From Acidobacteriota bacterium (GTDB lineage Bacteria > Acidobacteriota > Terriglobia > Bryobacterales > Bryobacteraceae), in contig VFZX01000011.1 in NCBI GenBank assembly GCA_016871015.1, forward strand, positions 1 to 48,737: a stretch of DNA of 48,737 nucleotides. The letters are read 5' to 3'. Below, piece after piece: positions 24,873-33,222 of this stretch. Position 1 is the first letter of the stretch. Every line of letters begins with the position of its first letter. Position numbers and translations under genes: made by a program. The notes beneath the pieces were generated by a model. That model searched no databases. It saw nothing but the letters and a program-made list of their open reading frames with translations, and was not told the DNA's origin.

Positions 24873-27640
24873 ATTCCATTCGGGTCCTCTACCGGCACTT
24901 CCTGTTCCGGATCGTCGACCTGGACGCGCTGGCTCCACTGGCCGACACCCATAAGCTTCTCGGGCGCGTGGCATTCGTCCTGGTGATGTTGAGCCTCACG
25001 TTCGTGGTGCAGGCTTTCACGCTGGGTTCCATTTCGAACCTGCCGGCGCAAGTGGGGCTTGTCCTCGCCTGGGCGGGCGAACATTTTCTGATCGCGACGA
25101 CGATGCTTGTCACCGGAATCCTGGCGGTGCTGAGCTGGGACTCGACGTTTCCCACCAAGCGCGATCTCGACGTGCTCGGGCCGCTGCCGGTGCTTCCGTC
25201 CGCGATCTTTGCGGCCAAGGCCGCCGCCGTGGGATCCGCGCTCGGACTCGTGATTCTGCTGCTGCACGCGATTCCCGGGCTCATCTGGCCGGCTGTCCTC
25301 CACTCGATGTCCAAAGAGCAGCCAGTGCTTGCGCTCACCTACGGCCCCAGGATTCCTGTGCCGGACATCGATCGCCTCAAACCCGTGCTCGACCGGTCCC
25401 TCGCCGACGCGCTGAGGCCAGGCGGCGCGCTTGGAACCGAGTCCAACGGAGGCCTGGTCATCGGCGTTGCCGACCGGGGACAGCGGCGCGTGTTCGCCTA
25501 TGGATCGGCAAAGCCGGAAACGATTTTCCCGATCGCTTCGGTGAGCAAGACGTTCACCGCATTGATGCTCGCGCGGATGGCCACCGACAGACGCACCTCG
25601 CTCAATGAGCCGCTCCGGGCGCTGCTTCCACCGGGTACCGTGGCGCGGCCGGGCGGCGCCGAGATCACGCTACTCGATCTTGCGCTGCACAGGTCCGGAC
25701 TGCCGGCCATGCCGGACAACCTCAAGATCGCCAGCCGGGATGGGCCGGCGATCGATTACGGGATCGGGAAGCTGTTCAGCTTCATCGGCGGACATGGAGT
25801 TTCCAAGCGCGGGACTCCGGCGTTCGACTACAGCAACGTGGGATACGCATTGCTCGGACAAGCGCTGGCGCAAAGGCAGGGCGTTTCGTACGAGGAACTG
25901 CTCCGGCGCGAGATCACGGATCCACTGGGAATGCGCGACACAGGCGTGGCCGTGAATGACAGCAACCGGGAGCGCATCATCCCCGGACGCCGTCTGCGGG
26001 GCGGGACGGCAAAGCCGGTTGCGCTCGACTCTTTGACTCCAGCCGGCGGGATCCTGTCGACGGCTGGCGACCTGCTCAACTACATCGAGGCCCAGCTCAA
26101 GCCGGACGCGGCGATTGCGTTGTCACACCGTTTGCGCGCGGACATGGCTCCGGGCTACAAGATGGGGCTCGGCTGGATCCACTCCTCCGCGCATGGAGTC
26201 TACTGGCACAACGGCGGATTGCCTGGATACTCGAGCTACGTGTTCTTCCACCCTGGGCGGGGGTTTGGCGGAGTGGTGCTGCTCAACCAGGGACCCGAGT
26301 TCGGCACTCTCGGCGATTTGCTCGGCGACCACCTCCGCGCGCGGCTCGCGGGCGAACCCGCGGTCTCGCTCGACAGCGTCACGATCCCTGCGCCAGGCGG
26401 ATTCACAGGAGTGCTGCGCTACGCGGCTGCTTACTGGATCACGATGATCTGCGGAGGGGCGTTCGTGTTCTTCGCGATTCTCGCGGTGCAGGGGCTGGCC
26501 ATGCAGTTGCTGCCGTGGCCCTGGTTTCTGAAGGCTTCGTCAGTGATGCAGCTCACGATCCTGTGCATTCTGCTGGGGGGATCGCTGCTACAGCCGGCCC
26601 TGCCGGGTCCGCATGTCCTGGTGCGCGCGTTGAACGAGGGTCCGTTGTACTGGTCGCCGTCCTACTGGTTCCTGGGAGTGTTCCAGCAGTTGGCAGGATC
26701 ACCAGCGCTGGCGCCGCTCGCCTGGCGCGCGTGGACGGCGCTGGCAGCCGTGTTGTTGATCGTGGCCGTGTCGTACCTGCTCTCCTACTGGCGGACGTTG
26801 CGGAAAATGGCCGAGGCGCCGGACATTGTCCCTGGAGGAAAGCGCCGGCACTGGCTGCCGCGGTTTGGAAGTCCGCTAGCGACCGCCGTGGCGCAGTTCT
26901 CGATCCGCACGCTGATGAGGAGCCGGCAGCACCGGCTGATTCTGGCGTTCTACTGGGGGATCGCGTTCACGATTGTCCTGCTGGTGACCAAGAGTCCCGC
27001 GATTCAGAAGCGGCTGGGCGCGGGCGACAACGTGTGGACCGAGCCGAACGTGGCGGCGATCCTGGCAAGCGTGCTGGTGTGCTGGTTCGCGGTGTTGGGC
27101 GCGCGGATGGCGGCGGTGCTGCCGATCGCGCTGCCGGCGAACTGGATTTTCCGGGCGAGTCCGGTGCCTGGGGGTGTGAGGACGCTGGCGGCGGTGCGGA
27201 GGGCGTTATACGCGATGGGTCCGGTGCAGGTGTGGCTGGTGTTCGCGTTGTTGTTCCTGAGCACGTGGCCGTGGCGCGCGGCGGCGGGGCATCTGGTGCT
27301 GTTGGCGCTGCTGACTGCGCTGGCGGCCGAGGTGAGTCTGCTGAAGTTCGGAAAGATTCCGTTCACCTGTTCGTACCTGCCCGGTGAAGGGCGGTCGCCG
27401 TTGGTCTTCTTCGTCTATCTGTTCGGGATGCTGTACCAGACGCAGGTGAGCGCACTGCACCTGTGGCTGCTGGAGAATCCCGTGTGGCTTGCCGTGGCGG
27501 CGGGTGTGCTGCTGATGGTGATCGCGGGAGTGTACTGGTGGAACCGGCGGAAGGCGGAGGTGAATGTCGAGTTCGAGGATGAGCCGCAGCGGACGATCGT
27601 CGCGCTGGATCTGAGCCGTGATGGGACGCCGTTGCGATAA
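24869..27640 (+). CDS. ABC-type permease with an inserted serine beta-lactamase-fold hydrolase domain
   Basis: 923 residues from GTG 24869. Membrane segments lie at ~32-50, 62-90 and 112-143. Residues ~160-495 are then a complete class C beta-lactamase/PBP-like domain (PF00144). It has nucleophile motif SVSK (Ser224, Lys227), YSN (321-323) and HNG (447-449, the KTG equivalent), with PAGGILSTAGDL and LPGYSS around them. Membrane helices resume at ~515 and about nine more follow to residue ~908, ending in a short cytoplasmic tail. The hydrolase should therefore sit on the outside of the membrane. It is coupled to the ATPase gene. All three active-site motifs are intact, so I expect activity on a D-amino-acid peptide, ester or similar bond. 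No stop or frameshift is seen at either domain border. Confidence 0.85.
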   Translation: MNSIRVLYRHFLFRIVDLDALAPLADTHKLLGRVAFVLVMLSLTFVVQAFTLGSISNLPAQVGLVLAWAGEHFLIATTMLVTGILAVLSWDSTFPTKRDLDVLGPLPVLPSAIFAAKAAAVGSALGLVILLLHAIPGLIWPAVLHSMSKEQPVLALTYGPRIPVPDIDRLKPVLDRSLADALRPGGALGTESNGGLVIGVADRGQRRVFAYGSAKPETIFPIASVSKTFTALMLARMATDRRTSLNEPLRALLPPGTVARPGGAEITLLDLALHRSGLPAMPDNLKIASRDGPAIDYGIGKLFSFIGGHGVSKRGTPAFDYSNVGYALLGQALAQRQGVSYEELLRREITDPLGMRDTGVAVNDSNRERIIPGRRLRGGTAKPVALDSLTPAGGILSTAGDLLNYIEAQLKPDAAIALSHRLRADMAPGYKMGLGWIHSSAHGVYWHNGGLPGYSSYVFFHPGRGFGGVVLLNQGPEFGTLGDLLGDHLRARLAGEPAVSLDSVTIPAPGGFTGVLRYAAAYWITMICGGAFVFFAILAVQGLAMQLLPWPWFLKASSVMQLTILCILLGGSLLQPALPGPHVLVRALNEGPLYWSPSYWFLGVFQQLAGSPALAPLAWRAWTALAAVLLIVAVSYLLSYWRTLRKMAEAPDIVPGGKRRHWLPRFGSPLATAVAQFSIRTLMRSRQHRLILAFYWGIAFTIVLLVTKSPAIQKRLGAGDNVWTEPNVAAILASVLVCWFAVLGARMAAVLPIALPANWIFRASPVPGGVRTLAAVRRALYAMGPVQVWLVFALLFLSTWPWRAAAGHLVLLALLTALAAEVSLLKFGKIPFTCSYLPGEGRSPLVFFVYLFGMLYQTQVSALHLWLLENPVWLAVAAGVLLMVIAGVYWWNRRKAEVNVEFEDEPQRTIVALDLSRDGTPLR

Positions 27641-27683
27641 GCCCGTTCCCGATCCCGGAGCGGCGGTGGACTGTCAGCGCGGT

Positions 27684-27703
27684 TACAATAGAGGCAAGGA
27701 GGG
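27684..27703 (+). promoter_or_regulatory. -10 hexamer TACAAT and Shine-Dalgarno AGGAGGG of the TPR gene
   Basis: TACAAT (27684-27689) is followed by a short leader with AGGAGGG (27697-27703), 4 bases before ATG 27708. I find no clear -35. The combination supports the start at 27708 and an independent transcript after the ABC operon. Confidence 0.45.
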
Positions 27704-27707
27704 CATC

Positions 27708-28460
27708 ATGTTTCGAGCAGCCTTGGTGGCCTTTCTTGCCACCACGCCGGCAGTACGGAGCCAGTCGCTCGTCCCGCCCGGCGCCAACACCCCAACCCCG
27801 CCCAGGCCCGCCCTGACAAGTGAAATGCGCGGCGACATCGCCATGGCCCGCAAGGAGTACCGGCAGGCGGTGGACCACTACCGCGAAATGGCGCCTGAGT
27901 CGCATATTTCGCTCAACAAGATCGGAATCGCGTTCCACCAGATGACCGAGCTGAGCTACGCGAAGAAGTACTACGAGCGCGCCGTCAAGTTTAGACCGGA
28001 CTACGCGGAGGCGCTGAACAATCTCGGCACCGTTTACTACGCGGGACGCAGCTACCGGCGCGCGATCTCCTGGTACAACAAGGCGCTCAAGGTGGCGCCC
28101 AATTCGGCGAGCATCTACAGCAACCTGGGGACGGCCTGGTTTGCGCGGAAGAACTACGAGCGGGCATCGGAAGCCTATCAGAAGGCGCTCGAGCTTGACC
28201 CGGAAGTCTTCGAGCACCGGTCGACCAACGGTGTGATGCTGCAGGAGCGGAGCGTCCAGGAGCGGGCCAAGTTCCACTACTACCTGGCGAAGACCTACGC
28301 GCGGGCGGGCCAGGTGGAACGTACGTTGATGTACATGCGCAAGGCGCTTGAGGAAGGATTCAAGGACCGGCAGAAGTTTGTTGAAGAACCCGATTTTGCC
28401 CAACTCCAGGCGAACCCCGAATTCCAGGAACTGCTTAAGCTTCAGCCTCGCGTTCTGTAG
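27708..28460 (+). CDS. Secreted tetratricopeptide-repeat protein
   Basis: 250 residues with a signal peptide (MFRAALVAFLATTPAVRSQ). At least four TPR units follow: HYREMAPESHISLNKIGIAF, YYERAVKFRPDYAEALNNLG, WYNKALKVAPNSASIYSNLG and AYQKALELDPEVFEH. The last ~60 residues are helical (YYLAKTYARAGQVERTLMYM). TPRs form a scaffold for protein contacts, here in the periplasm. A strong Shine-Dalgarno fixes the start. The next gene reads through its end in another frame. Confidence 0.85.
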   Translation: MFRAALVAFLATTPAVRSQSLVPPGANTPTPPRPALTSEMRGDIAMARKEYRQAVDHYREMAPESHISLNKIGIAFHQMTELSYAKKYYERAVKFRPDYAEALNNLGTVYYAGRSYRRAISWYNKALKVAPNSASIYSNLGTAWFARKNYERASEAYQKALELDPEVFEHRSTNGVMLQERSVQERAKFHYYLAKTYARAGQVERTLMYMRKALEEGFKDRQKFVEEPDFAQLQANPEFQELLKLQPRVL

Positions 28461-30039
28461 CCTGCTGGCTGGGGCAGCCTGCGGGTCAAAGCCTCGCGGC
28501 ATCGAGCGTGTCGCTATCTTGCCGGTCGAGAATCTGACGCCAGTGTCGTCGCTCGGCTGGGCGGGCGCGGCGGCGGCTCCATTGGCGGCAAGACTGGCCG
28601 CGAAGGCGCCGGGAATGGCGGTGTTCGCCGTGGCCGATCCGGCGGAAGCGGCACGGCGGCAGGCGACCCGGCTGGTGAAGACCTATTTCGCGCGGAACGG
28701 ATCCGAATGGACCCTGCGCGGCGCGGTAGAGGACGCGGAGACGCACCGGACCGTTCAGCCGATCGCCGGCCCGGCGGATTCCCCCGCCACGATCGGTGTG
28801 GCGCTGGCTTCCGCGTTGTGGAACGGATCAGCCGCGCAGAGCTGGAAGCCCGAAGCAGTTGAGGCGCTCGGCCGCGCGATGCTGCTTCCGCCCGCGCAGG
28901 CGGTCCCATTCTATAAGCAGGCCGTCGACGCGGATCCAAGTCTCGAGGAGGCGTGGCTGCGCTGGATCCAGACGCTTGCGGCAACGGGCAGCCGGACCGA
29001 AGCCGAAGACGTTCTGGCGCGCGCCCCGAAGACTTCCGCGCTCGCGGTGCTGGCCGCGAATCTGACAGGCAGTCTGGCTGCCCGGACAAGTGCGCTGAAG
29101 GCCAGCGCCGAGGCCAATCCATCCGACTGGGAAACGTGGATCCAGTACGCCACGGTGGCGTCACAGGCACGGCAGTATCGTGAGGGCGCGGCGGCGTTTG
29201 AGCGTGCTCTGTCTCTCAATCCGGGGTCCGCAAGCTTGCACAACGACGCGGCCTACACGTTCGAGCTTGCCGGACAACATGAGCGGGCGCTGCGGGCCGC
29301 GCGCGAATCGGCCAAGCTGCTGCCAGGGAGCGTGAATCCGCTGGATACGCTCGGTGAGATCCACGCGATGGCCGGGGAATTCAAGGAAGCGGAGAAGGCG
29401 TTCCTGGACGCGCAGGCGAAGGATCCGCGGTTTCTCGGTGGAGCGCTGGCGGTGAAAGCGGCGCTGATGCGGAGGCTGGCGGGAGATCAGCAGGGCGCAG
29501 ACAAGCTCTTTGGAGGCACCACCGGAGTGATCGCGCGGGCGCAATGGGACTATTCATCAGGCCGCAGGCCGCAGGCCGAAGCCGCGCTTGCGGGCAGCAA
29601 TCTCGCGGCCGCGAAGGCGCAGTTGGCGCTGTGGCGGCTGCCGGAGGGCGATCCGGTGGGCGCGCGCAAGCGGATCGAGGAGGGTGCCGCGCTGGCTACC
29701 AAGCCGGATGAGAAGTCGCTGTTGAGCCTGGCACAGAGTCTGCTGACGGGCAACGTTGCGAATCCGTACCTGAAGGGTGCGAGCCTGCTGTTGGCGGGCA
29801 AGGCGGCGGAGGCGGTCCCGCTGCTCGAGCAGGCGGCCGGCTCGCTGCGCACAGGGCAGTCGAGCCATGTTCCGGTGCTGTTGGCGTGGGCGTATCTTGA
29901 GACGGGCAAGCAGCAGGAGGCGGCGGAATTGCTCAAGTCCTGGCCGATTCCCCGGTCGCAGGCGGAGGACTACCTCGAGTTCCTCACCTACCCGCGCGCC
30001 GTCGAGTTGCGCAAGCGGGCGGGAATCCCTGTAAAGTAG
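28396..30039 (+). CDS. TPR-repeat probable lipoprotein (start uncertain, no ATG)
   Basis: About 547 residues. The frame has no ATG near its beginning; TTG codons at 28396, 28381, 28378 and 28348 are the only candidates. I chose 28396 because it begins a basic stretch followed by a hydrophobic segment (CLSFSLAFCSLLAGAACGS), as in a lipoprotein signal whose lipidated residue would be the Cys in GAACGS; the lipobox is imperfect. The next ~110 residues (GIERVAILPVENLTP) resemble the N-terminal domain of outer-membrane assembly or sensor proteins. TPR-like helices follow (FYKQAVDADPSLEEAWLRWI, AFERALSLNPGSASLHNDAA). It overlaps the preceding TPR gene and is likely co-translated with it. Confidence 0.65.
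   Translation: MPNSRRTPNSRNCLSFSLAFCSLLAGAACGSKPRGIERVAILPVENLTPVSSLGWAGAAAAPLAARLAAKAPGMAVFAVADPAEAARRQATRLVKTYFARNGSEWTLRGAVEDAETHRTVQPIAGPADSPATIGVALASALWNGSAAQSWKPEAVEALGRAMLLPPAQAVPFYKQAVDADPSLEEAWLRWIQTLAATGSRTEAEDVLARAPKTSALAVLAANLTGSLAARTSALKASAEANPSDWETWIQYATVASQARQYREGAAAFERALSLNPGSASLHNDAAYTFELAGQHERALRAARESAKLLPGSVNPLDTLGEIHAMAGEFKEAEKAFLDAQAKDPRFLGGALAVKAALMRRLAGDQQGADKLFGGTTGVIARAQWDYSSGRRPQAEAALAGSNLAAAKAQLALWRLPEGDPVGARKRIEEGAALATKPDEKSLLSLAQSLLTGNVANPYLKGASLLLAGKAAEAVPLLEQAAGSLRTGQSSHVPVLLAWAYLETGKQQEAAELLKSWPIPRSQAEDYLEFLTYPRAVELRKRAGIPVK
30032..30037 (+). promoter_or_regulatory. -10-like TAAAGT with leaderless spacing to the DUF1080 gene
   Basis: TAAAGT ends 6 bases before the GTG at 30044. 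It overlaps the stop codon region of the previous gene. There is no Shine-Dalgarno in the four bases between the genes. Confidence 0.35.
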
Positions 30040-30043
30040 CAGT

Positions 30044-30859
30044 GTGAGAGTCCTGATTCTGTTCAGTTGCGCCTGGGCCCTGCTTGCTCAGGACGCCGCG
30101 GTCCGTCCCGAGCGGACGATTCACCTGTTCGATGGAAAGTCGCTCGACGCCTTCGATACCTGGCTGGTGGACCACCACCATTCGGATCCGAACCGCGTCT
30201 TCACCGTGATCGACCAGATTGATGGCGCTCCTGCGATTCGTGTGAGCGGACAGGGCTACGGCGGCATCATTACGAAGCAGCGGTTCCGCGACTACAAGCT
30301 GATCACCGAGTACCGCTGGGGTGGAATCACTTGGGGGGCGCGCAAGGACAAGACGCGCGACAGCGGGATCCTGATCCACTCGCAGGGCCGGCCGGGAAGT
30401 TCACGGGCGGATTTCAATGGCCCCTGGATGCACTCGATCGAATTCCAGATCATTGAAGGCGGGGTCGGCGATATCCTGTTTGTCGGGGGATACGACGAGG
30501 GCGGGGAATTGCGCAAGCCCAGCGCCAAGGTGAAGACGAAGACCGACCGCGATGGCGAGCCGGTGTTTGACCCGAACGGGACCGAGCAGGTCCACTCGGC
30601 GCGGCGTGTGAACTGGTGGGGCCGCGATGTCGATTGGGCGGACAAGCTCGGGTTCCGTGGTCCGGTGGATGTGGACAGTCCCGGGCAGGAGTGGACGCGG
30701 CTGGAAGCGGTGGTTGAGGGCGGCAATCTGATCTACTACGTCAACGGCAAGCTGGTGAACCAGGCACGGGACGCTTCGCTGACGGAGGGCAAGCTCTTGT
30801 TCCAGACCGAGGGCGCGGAAATCTACTTCCGCAAGATCACACTCGAACCCCTTCGATAA
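30044..30859 (+). CDS. Exported DUF1080 (3-keto-disaccharide hydrolase-like) protein
   Basis: 271 residues from GTG with a signal peptide (RVLILFSCAWALLAQ). The DUF1080 fold is a concanavalin-like beta-sandwich. Landmarks are IHLFDGKSLDAFDTW, ITEYRWGG, DSGILIHSQG, HSIEFQIIEGG, LEAVVEGGNLIYYVNGKLVN and a final EIYFRKITLEPLR. Members have been linked to hydrolysis of 3-keto-glycosides in the periplasm. Length and order are typical, and no key part is missing as far as I can judge. It begins four bases after the TPR lipoprotein gene. Confidence 0.85.
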   Translation: MRVLILFSCAWALLAQDAAVRPERTIHLFDGKSLDAFDTWLVDHHHSDPNRVFTVIDQIDGAPAIRVSGQGYGGIITKQRFRDYKLITEYRWGGITWGARKDKTRDSGILIHSQGRPGSSRADFNGPWMHSIEFQIIEGGVGDILFVGGYDEGGELRKPSAKVKTKTDRDGEPVFDPNGTEQVHSARRVNWWGRDVDWADKLGFRGPVDVDSPGQEWTRLEAVVEGGNLIYYVNGKLVNQARDASLTEGKLLFQTEGAEIYFRKITLEPLR

Positions 30860-30902
30860 ATAATGCGACTCGCACCGCCGGGCCGTCATCAGAGAGCATG
30901 AT

Positions 30903-31529
30903 ATGAATCTGGACTTGGCAGAACTGCGGCGGGTGCGCATTGAGACGTTGTCCCTCGTGTCGGCTCTCACGCAGGTGGATTCGGAGTATTCGGCGTCGGA
31001 GGAAAAATGGAGTGCGGGTGAGATCCTCGACCACCTGTTGATCGCCGATGGTCTCTACACAGGCATCATCCGCGACTTGATCGATCTCGCCAAGGCCGGA
31101 AAGCGGCCTGTGATTTTCAAGGGGTTCAGCGAAGTGGACACCACGTTTAGCTTCCTGCCGCGTGAGATGCTGCCCATGCTCACGATCCCGATGACGATGT
31201 TTAACCTGTTTGTGCCAACGGCAATGCGCGAGGCATTTCTGCGCAACCGGTTCGTGGCGGCCAAGTCGCCCAAGATCGCGGTTCCGCGCAAGGGGCAGCC
31301 GATTGAGACGTTGCGCGGGGGATTGAAGCAGTCACTCGAGTCGCTCGAGCAGGTGTTCTTGAGTAATGCGCGTTTGGACTTCCGCAGCATGTGCCTGATC
31401 CATCCAATGTTAGGCAACAACAGCGCGTTAGACCTGATCCGGATCGTGTACAACCACGAGAAGCGCCATCAGTCGCAACTTCGCGAGGCGCTGGCGGCTA
31501 TTCCGGTCAAGAGCGCGGCGGCGGCGTAA
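30903..31529 (+). CDS. DinB-like metal-dependent four-helix protein
   Basis: 208 residues, the size of DinB/YfiT proteins. The three metal-ligand histidines expected in the family are seen as His44 (WSAGEILDHLLIADG) and His185 with His189 (VYNHEKRHQSQL). The middle is hydrophobic (LPMLTIPMTMFNLFVPTAM) and may bind a small thiol or hydrophobic substrate. Many relatives are thiol-dependent transferases, but this one cannot be assigned a reaction. Only a weak GAGAG precedes the ATG. Its last 23 bases overlap the end of ribE on the opposite strand. Confidence 0.78.
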   Translation: MNLDLAELRRVRIETLSLVSALTQVDSEYSASEEKWSAGEILDHLLIADGLYTGIIRDLIDLAKAGKRPVIFKGFSEVDTTFSFLPREMLPMLTIPMTMFNLFVPTAMREAFLRNRFVAAKSPKIAVPRKGQPIETLRGGLKQSLESLEQVFLSNARLDFRSMCLIHPMLGNNSALDLIRIVYNHEKRHQSQLREALAAIPVKSAAAA

Positions 31530-32118
31530 TCAGACGGAACAGCTTTTCGACGTGCTTGGCGAGGATGTCGCACTCGACGTTGATGCGGCCGCCTGGTCTA
31601 CGGTCCCGCAGATTGGTCACCTGAATGGTGTGCGGGACGATGGTGACGCCCAGGACGCGGTCCTCGATGCTCGCGATCGTGAGGCTGATTCCATCCAGGC
31701 ACACCGATCCTTTGAAAACCAGATAGCGGTCGAGCTCTGCGGGGATCCGCGCCTTCAGCCACCAGTTATCCGCGCCCAGGGGATCGAGGGCGAGGAGTTC
31801 CGCCGTGCCATCCACATGTCCCTGGACGATGTGGCCGCTGAGCCGACCCGATGGAGAGAGTGGACGCTCCAGGTTCACCAGCGCTCCGGGGGCGAGATCA
31901 CCGAGGTTGGTCCGGCGCAGCGTCTCGGGGGCGAGATCGGCACAGAACGAATCGGGCGCGAGATCCACCGCTGTGAGGCAGACTCCGTTCACGGCGATGC
32001 TCGAGCCGGGAGTGGAATCCTCCAGGACGCGCTTGCATTCGATGCGGATTCGCGCACCGGCCTCGCGCGGCTCAATCGCGGCGATTCGGCCGGTTTCCTC
32101 CACGATTCCGGTGAACAT
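31507..32118 (-). CDS. ribE: Riboflavin synthase alpha subunit
   Basis: 203 residues made of two related barrels. The first starts MFTGIVEETGRI with GSSIAVNGVCLTAVDL. The second has HIVQGHVDGTAELLAL and VCLDGISLTIASIEDRVLGV, then IVPHTIQVTNLRDRRPGGRINVECD, all standard. It converts two 6,7-dimethyl-8-ribityllumazine molecules to riboflavin and a pyrimidine. The start overlaps the ribD stop by one base (TGATG), so the two are coupled. It ends in a 23-base convergent overlap with the DinB-like gene. Confidence 0.95.
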   Translation of the reverse strand: MFTGIVEETGRIAAIEPREAGARIRIECKRVLEDSTPGSSIAVNGVCLTAVDLAPDSFCADLAPETLRRTNLGDLAPGALVNLERPLSPSGRLSGHIVQGHVDGTAELLALDPLGADNWWLKARIPAELDRYLVFKGSVCLDGISLTIASIEDRVLGVTIVPHTIQVTNLRDRRPGGRINVECDILAKHVEKLFRLITPPPRS

Positions 32119-33221
32119 CAGGGCTTCTCGAGATAGGCTTCCACCGCGAACTCCTCGGTGGTGATCGAGTGCAACGTGACGCCGCGAAAGCGGATCGCAT
32201 CGGCGCGGCTGGACCGTCCCGTGCCGCCGGCGACGGGCAGGGAGCGGGTTCCGCCGAGGATCTTGGGCGCGTAGTAGAAGAAGATCCGGTCGACGACAGC
32301 GCTTTCGAGGAACGCCCAGTTGACGCGGCTGCCGCCTTCGATCATCAGCGACAGATAGCGCTCGCGTCCCAGGTGATCGACGAGTTGGCGCGGATCCGTG
32401 CGTCCGCCGGGATGATCGGCGGCAATCACTTGGATCCCGCGGGCTTCGAGTGCGCGCCTCCGGTCGGCTGGAGCCCGCGACGTGGTCACCACCAGCACAT
32501 CCGAATGGCAGGTTTCGACCATCCGCGAAGTCAGCGGGATCCGCAACTGCGAATCGAGCACGATGCGCAGAAGCGGACGCGCGCGAGGCTTGGTGGTGCG
32601 GTCGGAGAGCAGACAGTCGTCGGCGAGCAGCGTTCCGATTCCTGTGCAGATGGAGTCAGAGCGGTGCCGCAAGGTTTGCACGTGGGCTCGCGCCCGATCG
32701 GAGGTGATCCAGCCCTGGTTGTCGTCGGGCGCGGCGATCTTGCCGTCGAGCGTGACGGCGGCCTTGAGCGTGACGAGCGGACGGCCGGTCCGCATGTAAT
32801 GAACGAAATCCTCGTTGAGCTTTTCCGCCTCGGCGGTGAACTCGGGATCCACACTGGCTTCGATCCCGGCGGCGCGCAGCTCCGCGAGTCCCTTGCCTGA
32901 CACGAGCGGATTCGGATCGTGCATGGCGGCCACAACGCGCGCAACCCCGGCTTCGATGAGGGCGCCGGTGCAGGGTCCGGTGCGGCCGGTGTGGCAACAG
33001 GGCTCGAGCGTGACATAGAGATCGGCTCCACGGGCATCCCCGCCGGCCTGTTCGAGCGCGGCGATCTCGGCGTGCGCCTTCCGCTCCCAGGTGTGGAATC
33101 CGGTGGCGATCACCTGGCCGTCCCTGGCGAGCACCGCGCCGACCATGGGGTTGGGACTCGCCAGCGCCTCGCCCAGGCGCGCCTGATCGAGCGCGAGACG
33201 CATGAGTTCGCGGGGAGTCAT
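32118..33221 (-). CDS. ribD: Bifunctional pyrimidine deaminase/reductase RibD
   Basis: 367 residues from the ATG at 33221. The frame stays open upstream only as a shadow of ftsY. The deaminase half carries the zinc site HAE (50-52) and EPCCHTGRTGPC (Cys75, Cys84). The reductase half begins near RPLVTLKAAVTLDGKIAAPD and includes MIEGGSRVNWAFLES. Together they carry out the deamination and NADPH reduction steps of riboflavin synthesis. One base separates its start from the ftsY stop (TAACATG), and its own stop overlaps ribE. Confidence 0.95.
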   Translation of the reverse strand: MTPRELMRLALDQARLGEALASPNPMVGAVLARDGQVIATGFHTWERKAHAEIAALEQAGGDARGADLYVTLEPCCHTGRTGPCTGALIEAGVARVVAAMHDPNPLVSGKGLAELRAAGIEASVDPEFTAEAEKLNEDFVHYMRTGRPLVTLKAAVTLDGKIAAPDDNQGWITSDRARAHVQTLRHRSDSICTGIGTLLADDCLLSDRTTKPRARPLLRIVLDSQLRIPLTSRMVETCHSDVLVVTTSRAPADRRRALEARGIQVIAADHPGGRTDPRQLVDHLGRERYLSLMIEGGSRVNWAFLESAVVDRIFFYYAPKILGGTRSLPVAGGTGRSSRADAIRFRGVTLHSITTEEFAVEAYLEKP

Positions 33222-33222
33222 G

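Noticed and set aside
24036-24974. Minus-strand frame over the ABC ATPase gene
   Set aside because: The plus strand carries all Walker and signature motifs; the antisense frame is a shadow.
27363-28502. Minus-strand frame over the permease end and the TPR gene
   Set aside because: Both plus-strand genes are well supported by motifs, and the antisense protein has no recognisable domain.
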